Source: Limnomonas spitsbergensis
Taxonomy: Eukaryota > Chlorophyta > Chlorophyceae > Chlamydomonadales
NCBI GenBank assembly: GCA_037349105.1
Contig: JAYJMM010000017.1
Span: 1,178,001-1,242,000, forward strand
Direction of reading: 5' to 3'
Length of the DNA stretch: 64,000 bases
Numbering within the stretch: the stretch's first letter is position 1; each line of letters begins with the position of its first letter. The notes beneath the pieces were generated by a model. That model saw only the letters and a list, made by a program, of their open reading frames with translations. It did no database searches and had not been told where the DNA came from. Below, piece after piece: positions 1-10,000 of this stretch. A program made the position numbers and the translations under genes.

Positions 1-1077
1 ATTAAGTTCAGCACGCTGAGACGGCTAAGGTATGCGAGGTCACACCAGGGGGGCATACGAAGCTGTAAGGTGTTAGCAGCGGCTCTGAGGTTCGGCCTGA
101 TGTTGTAAATCAAGCCAGCAGTACTGTCCACAGGGTTGTGAGGTGTTGCAACCATGTCAGTGTGATATTACACTACATGCCGGTACTGTCCACAGGGTTG
201 TGAGGTGATGAAACCATGTCAGTGTGATATTACACTACATGCCGGTACTGTCCACAGGGTTGTGAGGTGTTGCAACCATGTCAGTGTGATATTACACTAC
301 ATGCCGCTACTGTCCACAGGGTTGTGAGGTGTTGCAACCATGTCAGTGTGATATTACACTACATGCCGCTACTGTCCACAGGGTTGTGAGGTGTTGCAAC
401 CATGTCAGTGTGATATTACACTACATGCCGGTACTGTCCACAGGGTTGTGAGGTGTTGCAACCATGTCAGTGTGATATTACACTACATGCCGGTACTGTC
501 TACAGGGTTGTGAGGTGATGAAACCATGTCAGTGTGATATTACACTACATGCCGGTACTGTCCACAGGGTTGTGAGGTGTTGCAACCATGTCAGTGTGAT
601 ATTACACTACATGTCGGTACTGTCCACAGGGTTGTGAGGTGATGAAACCATGTCAGTGTGATATTACACTACATGCCGGTACTGTTCGCAGGGTTCCGAG
701 GTGATGAAACCATGTCAGTGTGATATAACACTACATGCCGGTACTGTCCACAGGGTTGTGAGGTGTTGCAACTATGTCAGTGTGATATTACACTACATGC
801 CGGTACTGTCCACAGGGTTCCGAGGTGATGAAACCATGTCAGTGTGATATTACACTACATGCCGGTACTGTCTACAGGGTTGTGAGGTGATGAAACCATG
901 TCAGTGTGATATTACACTACATGTCGGTACTGTCCACAGGGTTGTGAGGTGATGAAACCATGTCAGTGTGATATTACACTACATGCCGGTACTATTCGCA
1001 GGGTTCCGAGGTGATGAAACCATGTCAGTGTGATATTACACTACATGCCGGTACTGTTCGCAGGGTTCCGAGGTGAT
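1..1077 (+). repeat. 62-bp satellite array 1 with 120-bp leader
   Basis: From 121 a 62-bp unit (starting gtactgtccacagggttg) repeats about 15 times with small variants (gttgca/gatgaa, tccaca/ttcgca). Bases 1-120 are a non-repeated leader that recurs almost unchanged at about 20,046-20,161, directly ahead of a second array of the same unit in the same orientation. The shared leader means leader plus array were copied as a block. No coding potential; not CRISPR, because the period is uninterrupted and has no unique spacers. Confidence 0.95.
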
Positions 1078-2424
1078 GGGGTCCCTTTTCCCCCTTTCTG
1101 CCCCCTCCCCCCTCCCTCGGCAGAGGAACCGTATTGCAGCTTGCCAGGCTACAGTACTGGCAGATATATACAGGACTCCTCAATGATGCGGGATAAGTAG
1201 CGGGACTAAACACAAGCATTGTAAACAAGCTTGTTACTTGAGGCTCTCTTTTATGAACCAATGCCACTCGTCATCTGGGCCTAGACTCCATGTATTGTGC
1301 ATGCATGGCCTAGAAAGACAAAAAAGGCGACACATTAATGTTAAGCATATGCCATGATCATTGTCGCACCATAAAGCAGTAACCGTGATATAATGGTGAA
1401 TGCTGGTCCAGGGGCCTTAGAGAGGCTCCCTCTACTCACAACTACGGTACATCACCGTACACAAAGGCTCCTTGTACTGCGCTACTGAGATATAAGGGTT
1501 GTAAAGGGGAAACTGTACAACGTACTGGTATCAAGACAGCCCTAGAAGATGGTCTTCCCTAGCAGCCTGCCTGGGCGCCCCTTACTCGTGGGTACCGCCC
1601 CTACTTTTACTCGCCCCCCGCTCCCAACGTTAAGCCTTCCGGGCTTGCGTGGGGAGACGTACTAGGGGTGGTACTGAAAGAGAAATCGGAAAGAGATATG
1701 TACCCACTGAAACTCAAAGTTCCTTAAGCCTGCCTGCAGACCAGAGAGCTTTTTGAAAAAAGAAATCCCGTGGCCAACCCCTGGTCCAGCCCACGTTCCT
1801 TACATACCCCTTAACACAAGCTCTTGAGCTAGTCCAGATTGCTCCCTGGCCTGATCAAAGCACAAAGAATCCGGAATTCCGCCATCAAGGTCATGCCTGG
1901 GTACCATCATCAAGTCATCAGAATTCACACTACTGAATCAAACTACTGGTATGCGACAGTCAAAAGGAAATAATGGCAGGCAGGAACAGGGCACCGGCTG
2001 CTCTCGCCCCACTGCGCCGTTGGCCTGGTCCCTAGGTCACAGGAGATGTGCGCCGCAGCAGCGGTGGCCTACCCTAACCTGGCCCCCCGCGATGTCTGGC
2101 CCTCCGGGGAATTTCAACTATGCTTGGAATGACAACCAGATCTAATACTTATTCAACGCTGTAGCCGTCCTCCTTATGTACTCCACCATCTCGCTGCTCC
2201 TGCTGCTACGGTACATTGGGGTGAAGAAAAGAAAAAGAAAACAAAACTTGCTGACTAGGCTGCGATACTGCTGGCCGTCGGCCCACGGCCTGCTGCCTAC
2301 TAGTGCCTGGTCAAGCCCGTCCAGAAAAGTTTCCTAGGGAGGCGCCGGCTCGTTCTTCCAGGTATGGCGTGGGTGTGGACACGTGCTCAGCTTGTCCAGC
2401 CGTTCCCGGGATTCCCTATCCCTC
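1078..2424. other. no gene recognised
   Basis: Unique, moderately GC-rich sequence between the satellite and the 3' end of the retroelement. A 64-codon open frame at 1951-2145 (+) has no recognisable family. It may include the 3' untranslated or LTR part of the minus-strand retroelement, but no matching repeat was found on the other side of the element. Confidence 0.4.
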
Positions 2425-2790
2425 TTAGCCCTTCCTGGCTGTCTGCCCGTTGGCGGCTGACTCCTCCTCCTTAGCTCCTTCTCTGGCCACCTTAGCCCTG
2501 CGCTGAACTGCCCTCGGGGTGATGTTGGCTTCTCCCCTGCCCGTGGTGTACGAGATGTCGTACAGCCCGTTCGCCATGGGCCTGGCGATGCCCCGCTCCA
2601 TCAGCTTCGTTGCTGGGTTGGTGGCCATGACCTCCACTTCCGGCTTGTCCAATGCCCCGGCCTCCAATGCCATCTTGGCCGCTGCTCTGGCTGCCCTGGT
2701 GGCCGTGCTGTCAAGGGCTGCCGAGCTGGCTCCTCCCGCTGCTACTGGCTCTGCCCATTGACTTGCAGCTCCGGGCCTCGGCCCTGGCTG

Positions 2791-2925
2791 GCACCTTGGG
2801 CACACCCATTTTCCCTCGGGCACTGCCGGCAATGCTGGTGTTAGGCAATCCATGTGCCAGCCGGAGTTGCAGGCGTCGCACAGGAGCATGACCTCCTTAC
2901 GGTCAGGCAGACGGCAGACTTCACA
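2791..2925 (-). other. PHD finger in the retroelement ORF
   Basis: A C4HC3 pattern is complete: CEVC, then CDAC, then H and C in GWHMDC, then CPRC, with W before the last pair. PHD fingers read histone H3 tails, so here it could have directed integration to a chromatin state. It lies downstream of the integrase C-terminal-like segment in the same open frame (375 codons, 2425-3552). Confidence 0.85.
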
Positions 2926-3206
2926 CGACAGGCTGACGTTAGGCCTAGAGGCGCCGAAGCTCACCTCCCCTTTCAGATTGGGCAGGTGGCATGGGGAGCA
3001 GTTGATCGCGTTCTCCGTCACCGTCAGGCCATCCGCTCCCTCCAATACCAAGGCTCCCGTCTCCCCCAGCCGCTGCGCCCTCAGGATCTCTGGTCTGGCC
3101 TTGGGGTCGAGGCTGCGACGCTCGGACACGTACTTGACATACACGTAGTCCCCCACTGCGAACCGCCTGACCTGCGGGACACACCCCCCTCCGCGGATCC
3201 TGGTGT

Positions 3207-3312
3207 TGTGCGATGTGTCCGCATACAAGTACTTTGTTACTGGGATACCTGCCCTGAGCACCATCTCGAGCCCCGAGCACATACCTCCGAAGGGCTCAAA
3301 CAGGACGACTTC
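3207..3312 (-). other. C5-cytosine methyltransferase motif-I-like segment (truncated)
   Basis: The segment VVLFEPFGGMCSGLEMVL continues with RAGIPVTKYLYADTS. This resembles the SAM-binding motif I of DNA cytosine methyltransferases (hydrophobic strand, F-x-G-x-x-x-G-L-E, then a second strand ending in an acidic residue). Catalytic motifs IV (PCQ), VI and later are absent; the frame passes straight into the integrase C-terminal-like part. The identification rests on one motif and is tentative. Confidence 0.5.
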
Positions 3313-5453
3313 CTCCTTTTCCATGGCCTGGATTGACTCCTTTGGCAAGCACACCGTGTCAACTCCTGCGTGAGGGTGGGGGGGGGTCTCATCGTCCTCA
3401 TCCATTGCACTGAAGATAGCCTGGCCGCACTGGGCTACTACACACGCTGCCTCTGCGGCCCTCAGCCTTTGGACCCCTCTCCTGCCCTCTTGTGCCAGTC
3501 GTACCACCTGGTCTGCGTGCCACTGGTTCACCCTGCCCAGCCCAGTGAGCATGGCTACTTGCAGTTCGCTTTCTTGCTCACCAACCCCCCTTGTCTTGAG
3601 GGCGGCATCATCCAGTCGAGCCCCGTGCGATCGGTGGTGGACGGGAGTGGTGACCTAGACGGGACATCAGCATTCTGGTGGCATGCCCCTGACCTGTGGA
3701 CGATGGTAATGTCTAGCTCCTGGAGCATGAGGGCCCATCGGGCATGCTGCCCTACCAGAGCCTGGTTGTCCATGAGGTAGGTGAGAGGCTCGTGGTCCGT
3801 GATCAGGTGCACCTTGCATCCAAACAGCATCTGGCGGTACGTGCGGGCTGCATATACAGCAGCTAGCATCTACCCCTGCAACGAAGAGTAATTCTTCTCG
3901 CTCTCGTTTAGGGATCGCTACCATGTACTCCCTGCCGTTGTCGTCGCACTGTCCTAACACCGCCCCTATTCCCTGTTTAGAGAAGTCGGTGTACAGCAGG
4001 AACGGCCGCGGCGGCCCTCGACCCCGCGGCCCTGTCCCGTTGTAATCTGGCCTGCGTAAGACTCTGCCCCCCTCACACATCTCGGTTTTGATCAGCTGGA
4101 AGGCCTGTGCCTGCTCAGGACCCCATACGAATGGAATACCCTTGACCAGCAGTGCATTGATGCACGCAGCTTTCCTGGAGAAGTCTGGGATGTAGCACCG
4201 GTAGAAGTTCAAGAACCCCATGACCTCCTGGATGATTTTTACCGATGCGGGTTCAGGCAGCGCCATGACGGCTGCTATCTTGGCCGCGTGCGGCGTGAGC
4301 CCCCGGGCTGACACATTGTGGCCTAGGTACTCAACCGTTGCGCACCCGAACAGGGTCTTGTCTGGTTGTGCTCTCAGCCCCACCCTATGGAGCATGTCTA
4401 GCATGAGCTCCACGTGCCTGATGTGCTCAGCAGGCGTGTCACTGTACACCAGCAGGTCATCTATGAAAGCGACACAAAAATAGCTCAGGCCTGCCCTGAC
4501 TATCTCTTCCTCCATCATACGCTGGAAGAAGGGAGGCCCATTGCGAAGCCCAAAGTTCAGCTTGGTGTACATCCACAGCTCAGGCCCTATCCAGAAAGCC
4601 GTCTTAGGTTGGTCCTCAACCTTGATGGGGATCTGCATGAACCCCGACGTCAGATCCACCTTACTAAACACCTTGGCCGTGCCTAGGTTCTGGAAAATTG
4701 TCTCCATCCTAGGGATGGCAAACTCCTGCTTGGCCGTGCGTAGGTTTAGCCTTCTCATGTCATGCGCGATGCGATGGTCTGACCACTGCCCTGTCTAAGC
4801 ACTCTTTTTAGCGGCTACCACAGAGTTGGCTGCAAACTTGATGGGTCCCCCCTGGGGTACCCTGACGATGATCCCCGCCTCAATCATGGGTTGGCACTTA
4901 TCTTTGAAGATGGCGGCTTTAGGGGGTGGCATGTCCCTGGAATTTTGGAAGCACGAACTGTCCTCATCCTCCAAAGCCAACGTGAACTCACCCTGCGTGC
5001 CGCAGTAGCCCGGTAGGTCCTCCATGGAGTAAGCGAACGCGCCCTTGCGATCCCGCAGACTCTGTTCCAGCTGCTCTTGCTGTTCGTCTGTGAAGTCGGG
5101 GTGCTTTCCGAGCAGCCGCCCGTCCCCCGTCTTGACGAACTCTGAAGGAGCCTCCACCACTCCTCCAGGCTGGAATATATCGATCACTCCTCCTGCCCGC
5201 GGCTCTGGCGCTGCCGCTGGTGCTGGTTCGCTGGCGTTGCCTTGCCTGCCCCACCTGTCCTGCTGGGGGCCAATGCTCCTGGCGGGCATGTCCAACGGCG
5301 GCCGCAGCCATCCAGGCTCAAGCTTTGCAGCAGCCTCCCTGCTGCTCACAAACGCCCCCTGCCCTGCCGTGAAACCTCCTCCTCCCCACTCCCGTCGCTT
5401 GGGCCCTGGGCACGCAGGAAATGAGCAGCCACACCACAGTTTTGTCCTCCAGT

Positions 5454-5915
5454 TTACTTCGTCCCCTTTAAGTGGACACGCGATGTTTGCTTCAGGTCCG
5501 TGGCGGTCTTCTTCCCCACAAAGTGGCGGACGCCTACGGGCGGACTCAGTGACTACACACTGGCCGCGGATGCGCAGCGCGTTAAGCTGTGGCTGGAACT
5601 TCTAGATGACAGACACGGAGCAGATCACTTGTAGAGCTCGACTTCTGGCCTGTCGGGTTGCGAACCTGGCAGGTCGATATGAGTCACTTACCGCGTATAG
5701 CGGGGGATGCCGTAGACGTAGACTGCGGACGTTGTCCTAAGTCGGGCGGGGCATCTTGCAGGGGAGTCCTAGTTTGCTATGTCAGCTGCGTAGCTGATCT
5801 AGGCTTGACTGGCTATGTGGTACTGGCGTTTTTGCTCTTCACAGGGTATATCTCTGGATGATAGCCGGTGCTGTTTACAATTAGAGGCCTGTCCACTTAA
5901 AAGGGACGAAGTAAG
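5454..5915. repeat. inverted pair of 25-bp sequences, 462 bp apart end to end
   Basis: Bases 5454-5478 and the reverse complement of 5891-5915 match at 24 of 25 positions. The left arm lies inside the retroelement reading frame and encodes CPLKGDEV on the minus strand; the right arm encodes CPLKRDEV on the plus strand. This could be the terminal repeat of a small DNA element, but similar peptides in both directions fit better with a fragment of a related retroelement in inverted orientation. No clean target-site duplication was found. Confidence 0.6.
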
Positions 5916-6580
5916 AGTCAAGCACACAAGCCGGGATACAAGGTCCCAGCAAGCCCTATTTACTAAGTACGGGAAATCCTGCCACGGATCTTCCCTAAAG
6001 TGGGAAGCTGGGCTACTGACCTAGAAAAGGGGGTTCCGCTGAGAAGCTGCGGAGTCTCCGAAGCCGCGTCAGCGGTAAATACGGCTCTGTCACGTATACT
6101 GCATTATACCGTGACATCAACCTTCGTCAACTGTATAGCAGCTATACCTGAATTATATGATGGCACTTCACCATCAATCCTAAGGGAGATTTGATGATCC
6201 AATCAACCAACGCATGATAAGCTACACCAAGGTTGGCTACATTCAGGTACTGAGGTAGCAACCCTGACCTGTTACCGCACGCAAAGTTACTCAGGGCAAC
6301 AAGGCAGAAAACACACAGATGTGAACATGACCACCTGCAGAGGCGTGGAACATGCACGAATGCTTTTTGCATGTGATGCCGGTTACATGATATCCTCTTA
6401 CCACTAACCGAAGTAGTTAGTTGACGATCGTGTCAAAACCAACCAAACCAAGATGAATTGTTCTCAACATTGTTTGTTAAACAAAAGTGCAAAGTTCACC
6501 TCTGAATCACAACCCCTCTGCCTGATGGGCAAAGACAGCTATCTAGCTAAACGGTCAAAAGGCATCATCAAAAGGCATCA
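5916..6580. other. no gene recognised
   Basis: No open frame, repeat or motif I can assign. Confidence 0.4.
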
Positions 6581-6870
6581 TTAACAGGGCGAGCCGTTGG
6601 CGCACTTGTCGTTGCCGGAAATCAGGGGCCTTTGGGTGTACGTGAATGGAAATATTTGCGTGCAATCTTTGTTTTTCATTTCCGGTGTTGCGGCGATGAG
6701 ACCAGCAATCATGATGTCCACCGTCGCCGCGCACCAGCATGCATGGCCAAACCACTCGCAGGTGCCAAACGAAGCTCTGCAGATTGCCATGCCATTATTT
6801 CTCATGATGGCATTGCAAAACCCGCGGTCGAGCCCCCATCCAGGGGTTCCGGCGCAATAATAACACATAT
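6581..6870 (-). CDS. possible alternative 3' exon of GH5L1 or separate small Cys-rich secreted protein
   Basis: The minus strand carries a 96-codon open stretch with ten cysteines, ending CANGSPC and a stop. It is preceded by an acceptor (tcaatcgcag at about 6880-6871) that opens it in phase 1, the same phase as the donor at 7178/7177 of the upstream GH5L1 gene, so skipping the last GH5L1 exon would stay in frame. Upstream, 7023-6961 encodes a good signal-peptide-like start (MESTRISYFLLSLLGIL) in a different frame, which I could not splice to this stretch. I do not recognise the family. Confidence 0.35.
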
Positions 6871-7061
6871 CTGCGATTGACATAATTGGGTGGGGGTTAG
6901 AGGGATGGAAATGTTACGGTGTGTGTGGTCCCGGTGAGTGGTTGGATGCGAGATAAAGCACTCAAGGGAGGACAATATGCCCAGCAAAGATAGTAAGAAG
7001 TAAGAAATACGAGTGCTTTCCAATCCTTCGTGATGTTTAACGGATCCCTAGGCATAGGCGG

Positions 7062-10000
7062 TTAGACCTGCCCGCACAGGATACGCGCATTCTTCCCCAC
7101 GTCATTGCAATTGTGGATCAACCACTTGATGGTACCTAGTTATCGTCCATAGCAACTGCGCTAATCCATTCACCCACCATGTGCGTCGCATGCACCGTTC
7201 AGTTCCTTCATGTACTGAAGAGGAACTGGGCTTGAGCATCCATCCATAGGATTCCAATGTGTTGAAGTGAAACCCTGGGGCATGGTAAATGTTGTACCGC
7301 CAACGCTGTTGCCAATCCACGTGGGCCACTGGGGCGTCGTAATGTCTGCAAAAGTAAAAGTAAGTAAATACAGTGAGATGCATCGACCAGGACACGCACA
7401 CACAATGCATTAAGTGGCTCAAACCGTACCTCTTGCAGCAATTTGATTGGTCCCCCAACACCATGGCCCGTTGTTTCGATGATCGTAGGTGCAGCCTCTC
7501 GCTCCACATTGAAATATATCGATTCCATCGAATCCACAATCAAGCTTAGTCTTAGCTGTGTGCAGAAGGTAATAGGGTAGGGGGGGCAGTGAGGGGTGTT
7601 CATGATAAAGATCAGGGGATAGGTGATTTGATGCCTGATCCATGATAATAGGGAGGCACGGGATACTGAGTTGAACTTTGTAGGGCAGGCATTAGAGGAC
7701 CAGGAAGGGGCAGGGGGGTGTACCAGGCAAATGGCAGGGCCAATCAATATGTGCGAAAAGGAAGGGGGAGCCGGTAGGGTGGACGTGACCGTGAAAAATA
7801 AGAAGAGGTCACATAGATGACGAATGTTCTAATAAGAACATGCCAATATACTAATTCGTGTCTTTGCAGATTATAATATAATATGAAGTAACGTTACTAA
7901 TTAGACGTACCTGGGTTCCCCCAGCACCATGGCCCGCTCTTCTGGTTATTGTAGGTGCAGCCCCTCGCTTGACAAGCACCAGGAGTTATTCCAGGATAAC
8001 CACAATCCTGATTGGTATCTGTAAGCAGGACGAGGGGCAGGGGGTGGAAAAGGGGTGGGTAAGGGGCAGGGGTGGACAAGGAGGGGCAGGGGGTAGACAA
8101 GGAGGGGCAGGGGGTGGACAAGGAGGGGCAGGGGGTAGAAAAGGGGTGGGTAAGGGGCAAGGGTGGACAAGGAGGGGCAGGGGGTGGAAAAGGGGTGGGT
8201 AAGGGGCAGGGGTGGACAAGGAGTGGGGTGGAAAAGGGTTGGGTAAGGGGTAGGGGTGGAAAAGGAGGGGCAGGGGGTGGAAAAGGGGTGGGTAAGGGGC
8301 AGGGGTGGACAAGGAGGGGCAGGGGGTGGAAATGGGGTGGGTAAGGGGCAGGAGTGGACAAGGAGGGGCAGGGGTGGAAAAGGGGTGGGTAAGGGGCAGG
8401 GGTGGAAAAGGAGGGGCAGGGGGTGGAAAAAGGGTGGGTAACGGGCAGGGGTGGAAAAGGCGGGGCAGGGGGTGGAAATGGGGTGAGTAAGGGGCAGGGG
8501 TGGACAAGGAGGGGCAGGGGTAGACAAGGAGGGGCAGGGGGTGGAATTGGGGTGGGTAAGGGGCAGGGGGTGGACAAGGAGGGGCAGGGGGTAGACAAGG
8601 AGGGGCAGGGAGTAGACAAGTAGGGGCAGGGAGTAGACAAGGAGGGGCAGGGGGTGGAAAAGGGGTGGGTAAGGGGCGGGGGGTGGACAAGGAGGGGCAG
8701 GGGGTGGAAAAGGGGTGGGTAAGGGACAGGGGTGGACAAGGAGGGGCAGGGGGAAGACAAGGAGGGGCAAGGGGTGGCCAAGGCAATTGGCAGGGACAAT
8801 CAATGTGTGTGAAAATGAAATGGAAGGGTGTGCGAGCATGTTCTGCCAGGTGGTAACAGGTGGCCGGTTTTCCAGCAAGCTGGGGGCAGGCTGGAGTACA
8901 GGAAAGTGCACAGGGGTGAGGCGGGATGACGGGATGACAGACTAAGGGCTGCTTTGAATTGGTTTCGCCCCCGTGCTGCGTGTTTTAGGGTTTGGTTTTT
9001 GTGGCTTGTTTACCCCCGGTTCGCACTGCCTGGCCCTTCCGCTAAAGCTGTGGGTGGTTGCGTTAGCTTTGTAACAACTAGGGGCAGGTCGGAGTAGAAG
9101 AGAGTGTACGGGATGGACATGGGATGGTAATGGTAACGGCGCAGGCGCGGCCGAAGCCCATGCCGCACTGTTTTCTTAACCCTCACGCCCCTGCGGGGCA
9201 TGGTTTTCTTTCATTCTTTCTGAGGCGGGATGACAGACTAGGGGCAGGTCGGAATATAAGAGTGTGTACAGGATTGAGATGGGATGGCAGGCGGCTAGGG
9301 ACAAGCTTATGGCAGGCTGGGGTCAGCCGGAGGAGGGGAGGGGGGGGAACTGATTTTGCCCCATAGGCAGCATTAAAAGAAATATTTAATTGATACCGGA
9401 GGGAAGGCAAATCAAATCTACGGTAATGCCTTTTAACACTGAAATACAGCCTCTTTCCAAATACAGCCTCATTCCAAATACAGCCTCATTCCAAATACAG
9501 CCTCATTCCAAATACAGCCTCATTCCAAATACAGCCTCATTCCAAATACAGCCTCTTTCCAAATACAGCCTCATTCCAAATACAGCCTCATTCCAAATAC
9601 AGCCTCATTCCAAATACAGCCTCATTCCAAATACAGCCTCATTCCAAATACAGCCTCATTCCAAATACAGCCTCATTCCAAATACAGCCTCATTCCAAAT
9701 ACAGCCTCATTCCAAATACAGCCTCATTCCAAATACAGCCTCATTCCAAATACAGCCTCATTCCAAATACAGCCTCATTCCAAATACAGCCTCATTCCAT
9801 AAACAGCCTCATTCCAAATACAGCCTCATTCCAAATACAGCCTCATTCCAAATACAGCCTCATTCCAAATACAGCCTCATTCCAAATACAGCCTCTTTCC
9901 AAATACAGCCTCATTCTGAATAAATTAATGTTGCTCACCAGTCCCGGCTCCAGGTGAAGGTGTAGGTGTAGGTGAAGGTGTTGGGCCTGAAATAGGGGCA

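Larger units (their letters stand above)
2425..5601 (-). pseudogene. decayed Ty3/gypsy-type retrotransposon pol with MTase-like motif and PHD finger
   Basis: Read from 5601 downwards. The N-terminal part has a Cys-rich segment (CPLKGDEV ... WCGCSFPAC), then a reverse transcriptase with the active-site motif FIDDLLVYS and the preceding LTSGFMQIPI and FGLRNGPPFFQ blocks, then RNase H (LLYTDFSKQGIGAVLG ... ITDHEPLTYL). Next come a methyltransferase-like motif, an integrase C-terminal-like stretch (FAVGDYVYVK) and a PHD finger. The frame is broken by TAG at 4797-4795, by a frameshift plus TAG in RNase H near 3,870-3,920, and by TAG at 3557-3555 with a further frame change. The integrase catalytic core is missing between the MTase motif and its C-terminal part, so there is an internal deletion. 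No LTRs were identified. The element is dead; the domain order is what is interesting. Confidence 0.85.

Noticed and set aside
121..1077. CRISPR-like array
   Set aside because: Contiguous 62-bp units with no spacers, in a eukaryotic context.
7897..8911. Long Pro/Ser/Leu-rich open frames in all phases on the minus strand and Gly-rich ones on the plus strand
   Set aside because: They are translations of a G-rich minisatellite inside a GH5L1 intron; only the trefoil-like exon at 8018-7911 is real coding sequence.
9390..9923. 177-codon plus-strand frame of repeated KYSLIPNTASFQIQPHS
   Set aside because: Side effect of a 17-bp tandem repeat in an intron of the opposite-strand gene.
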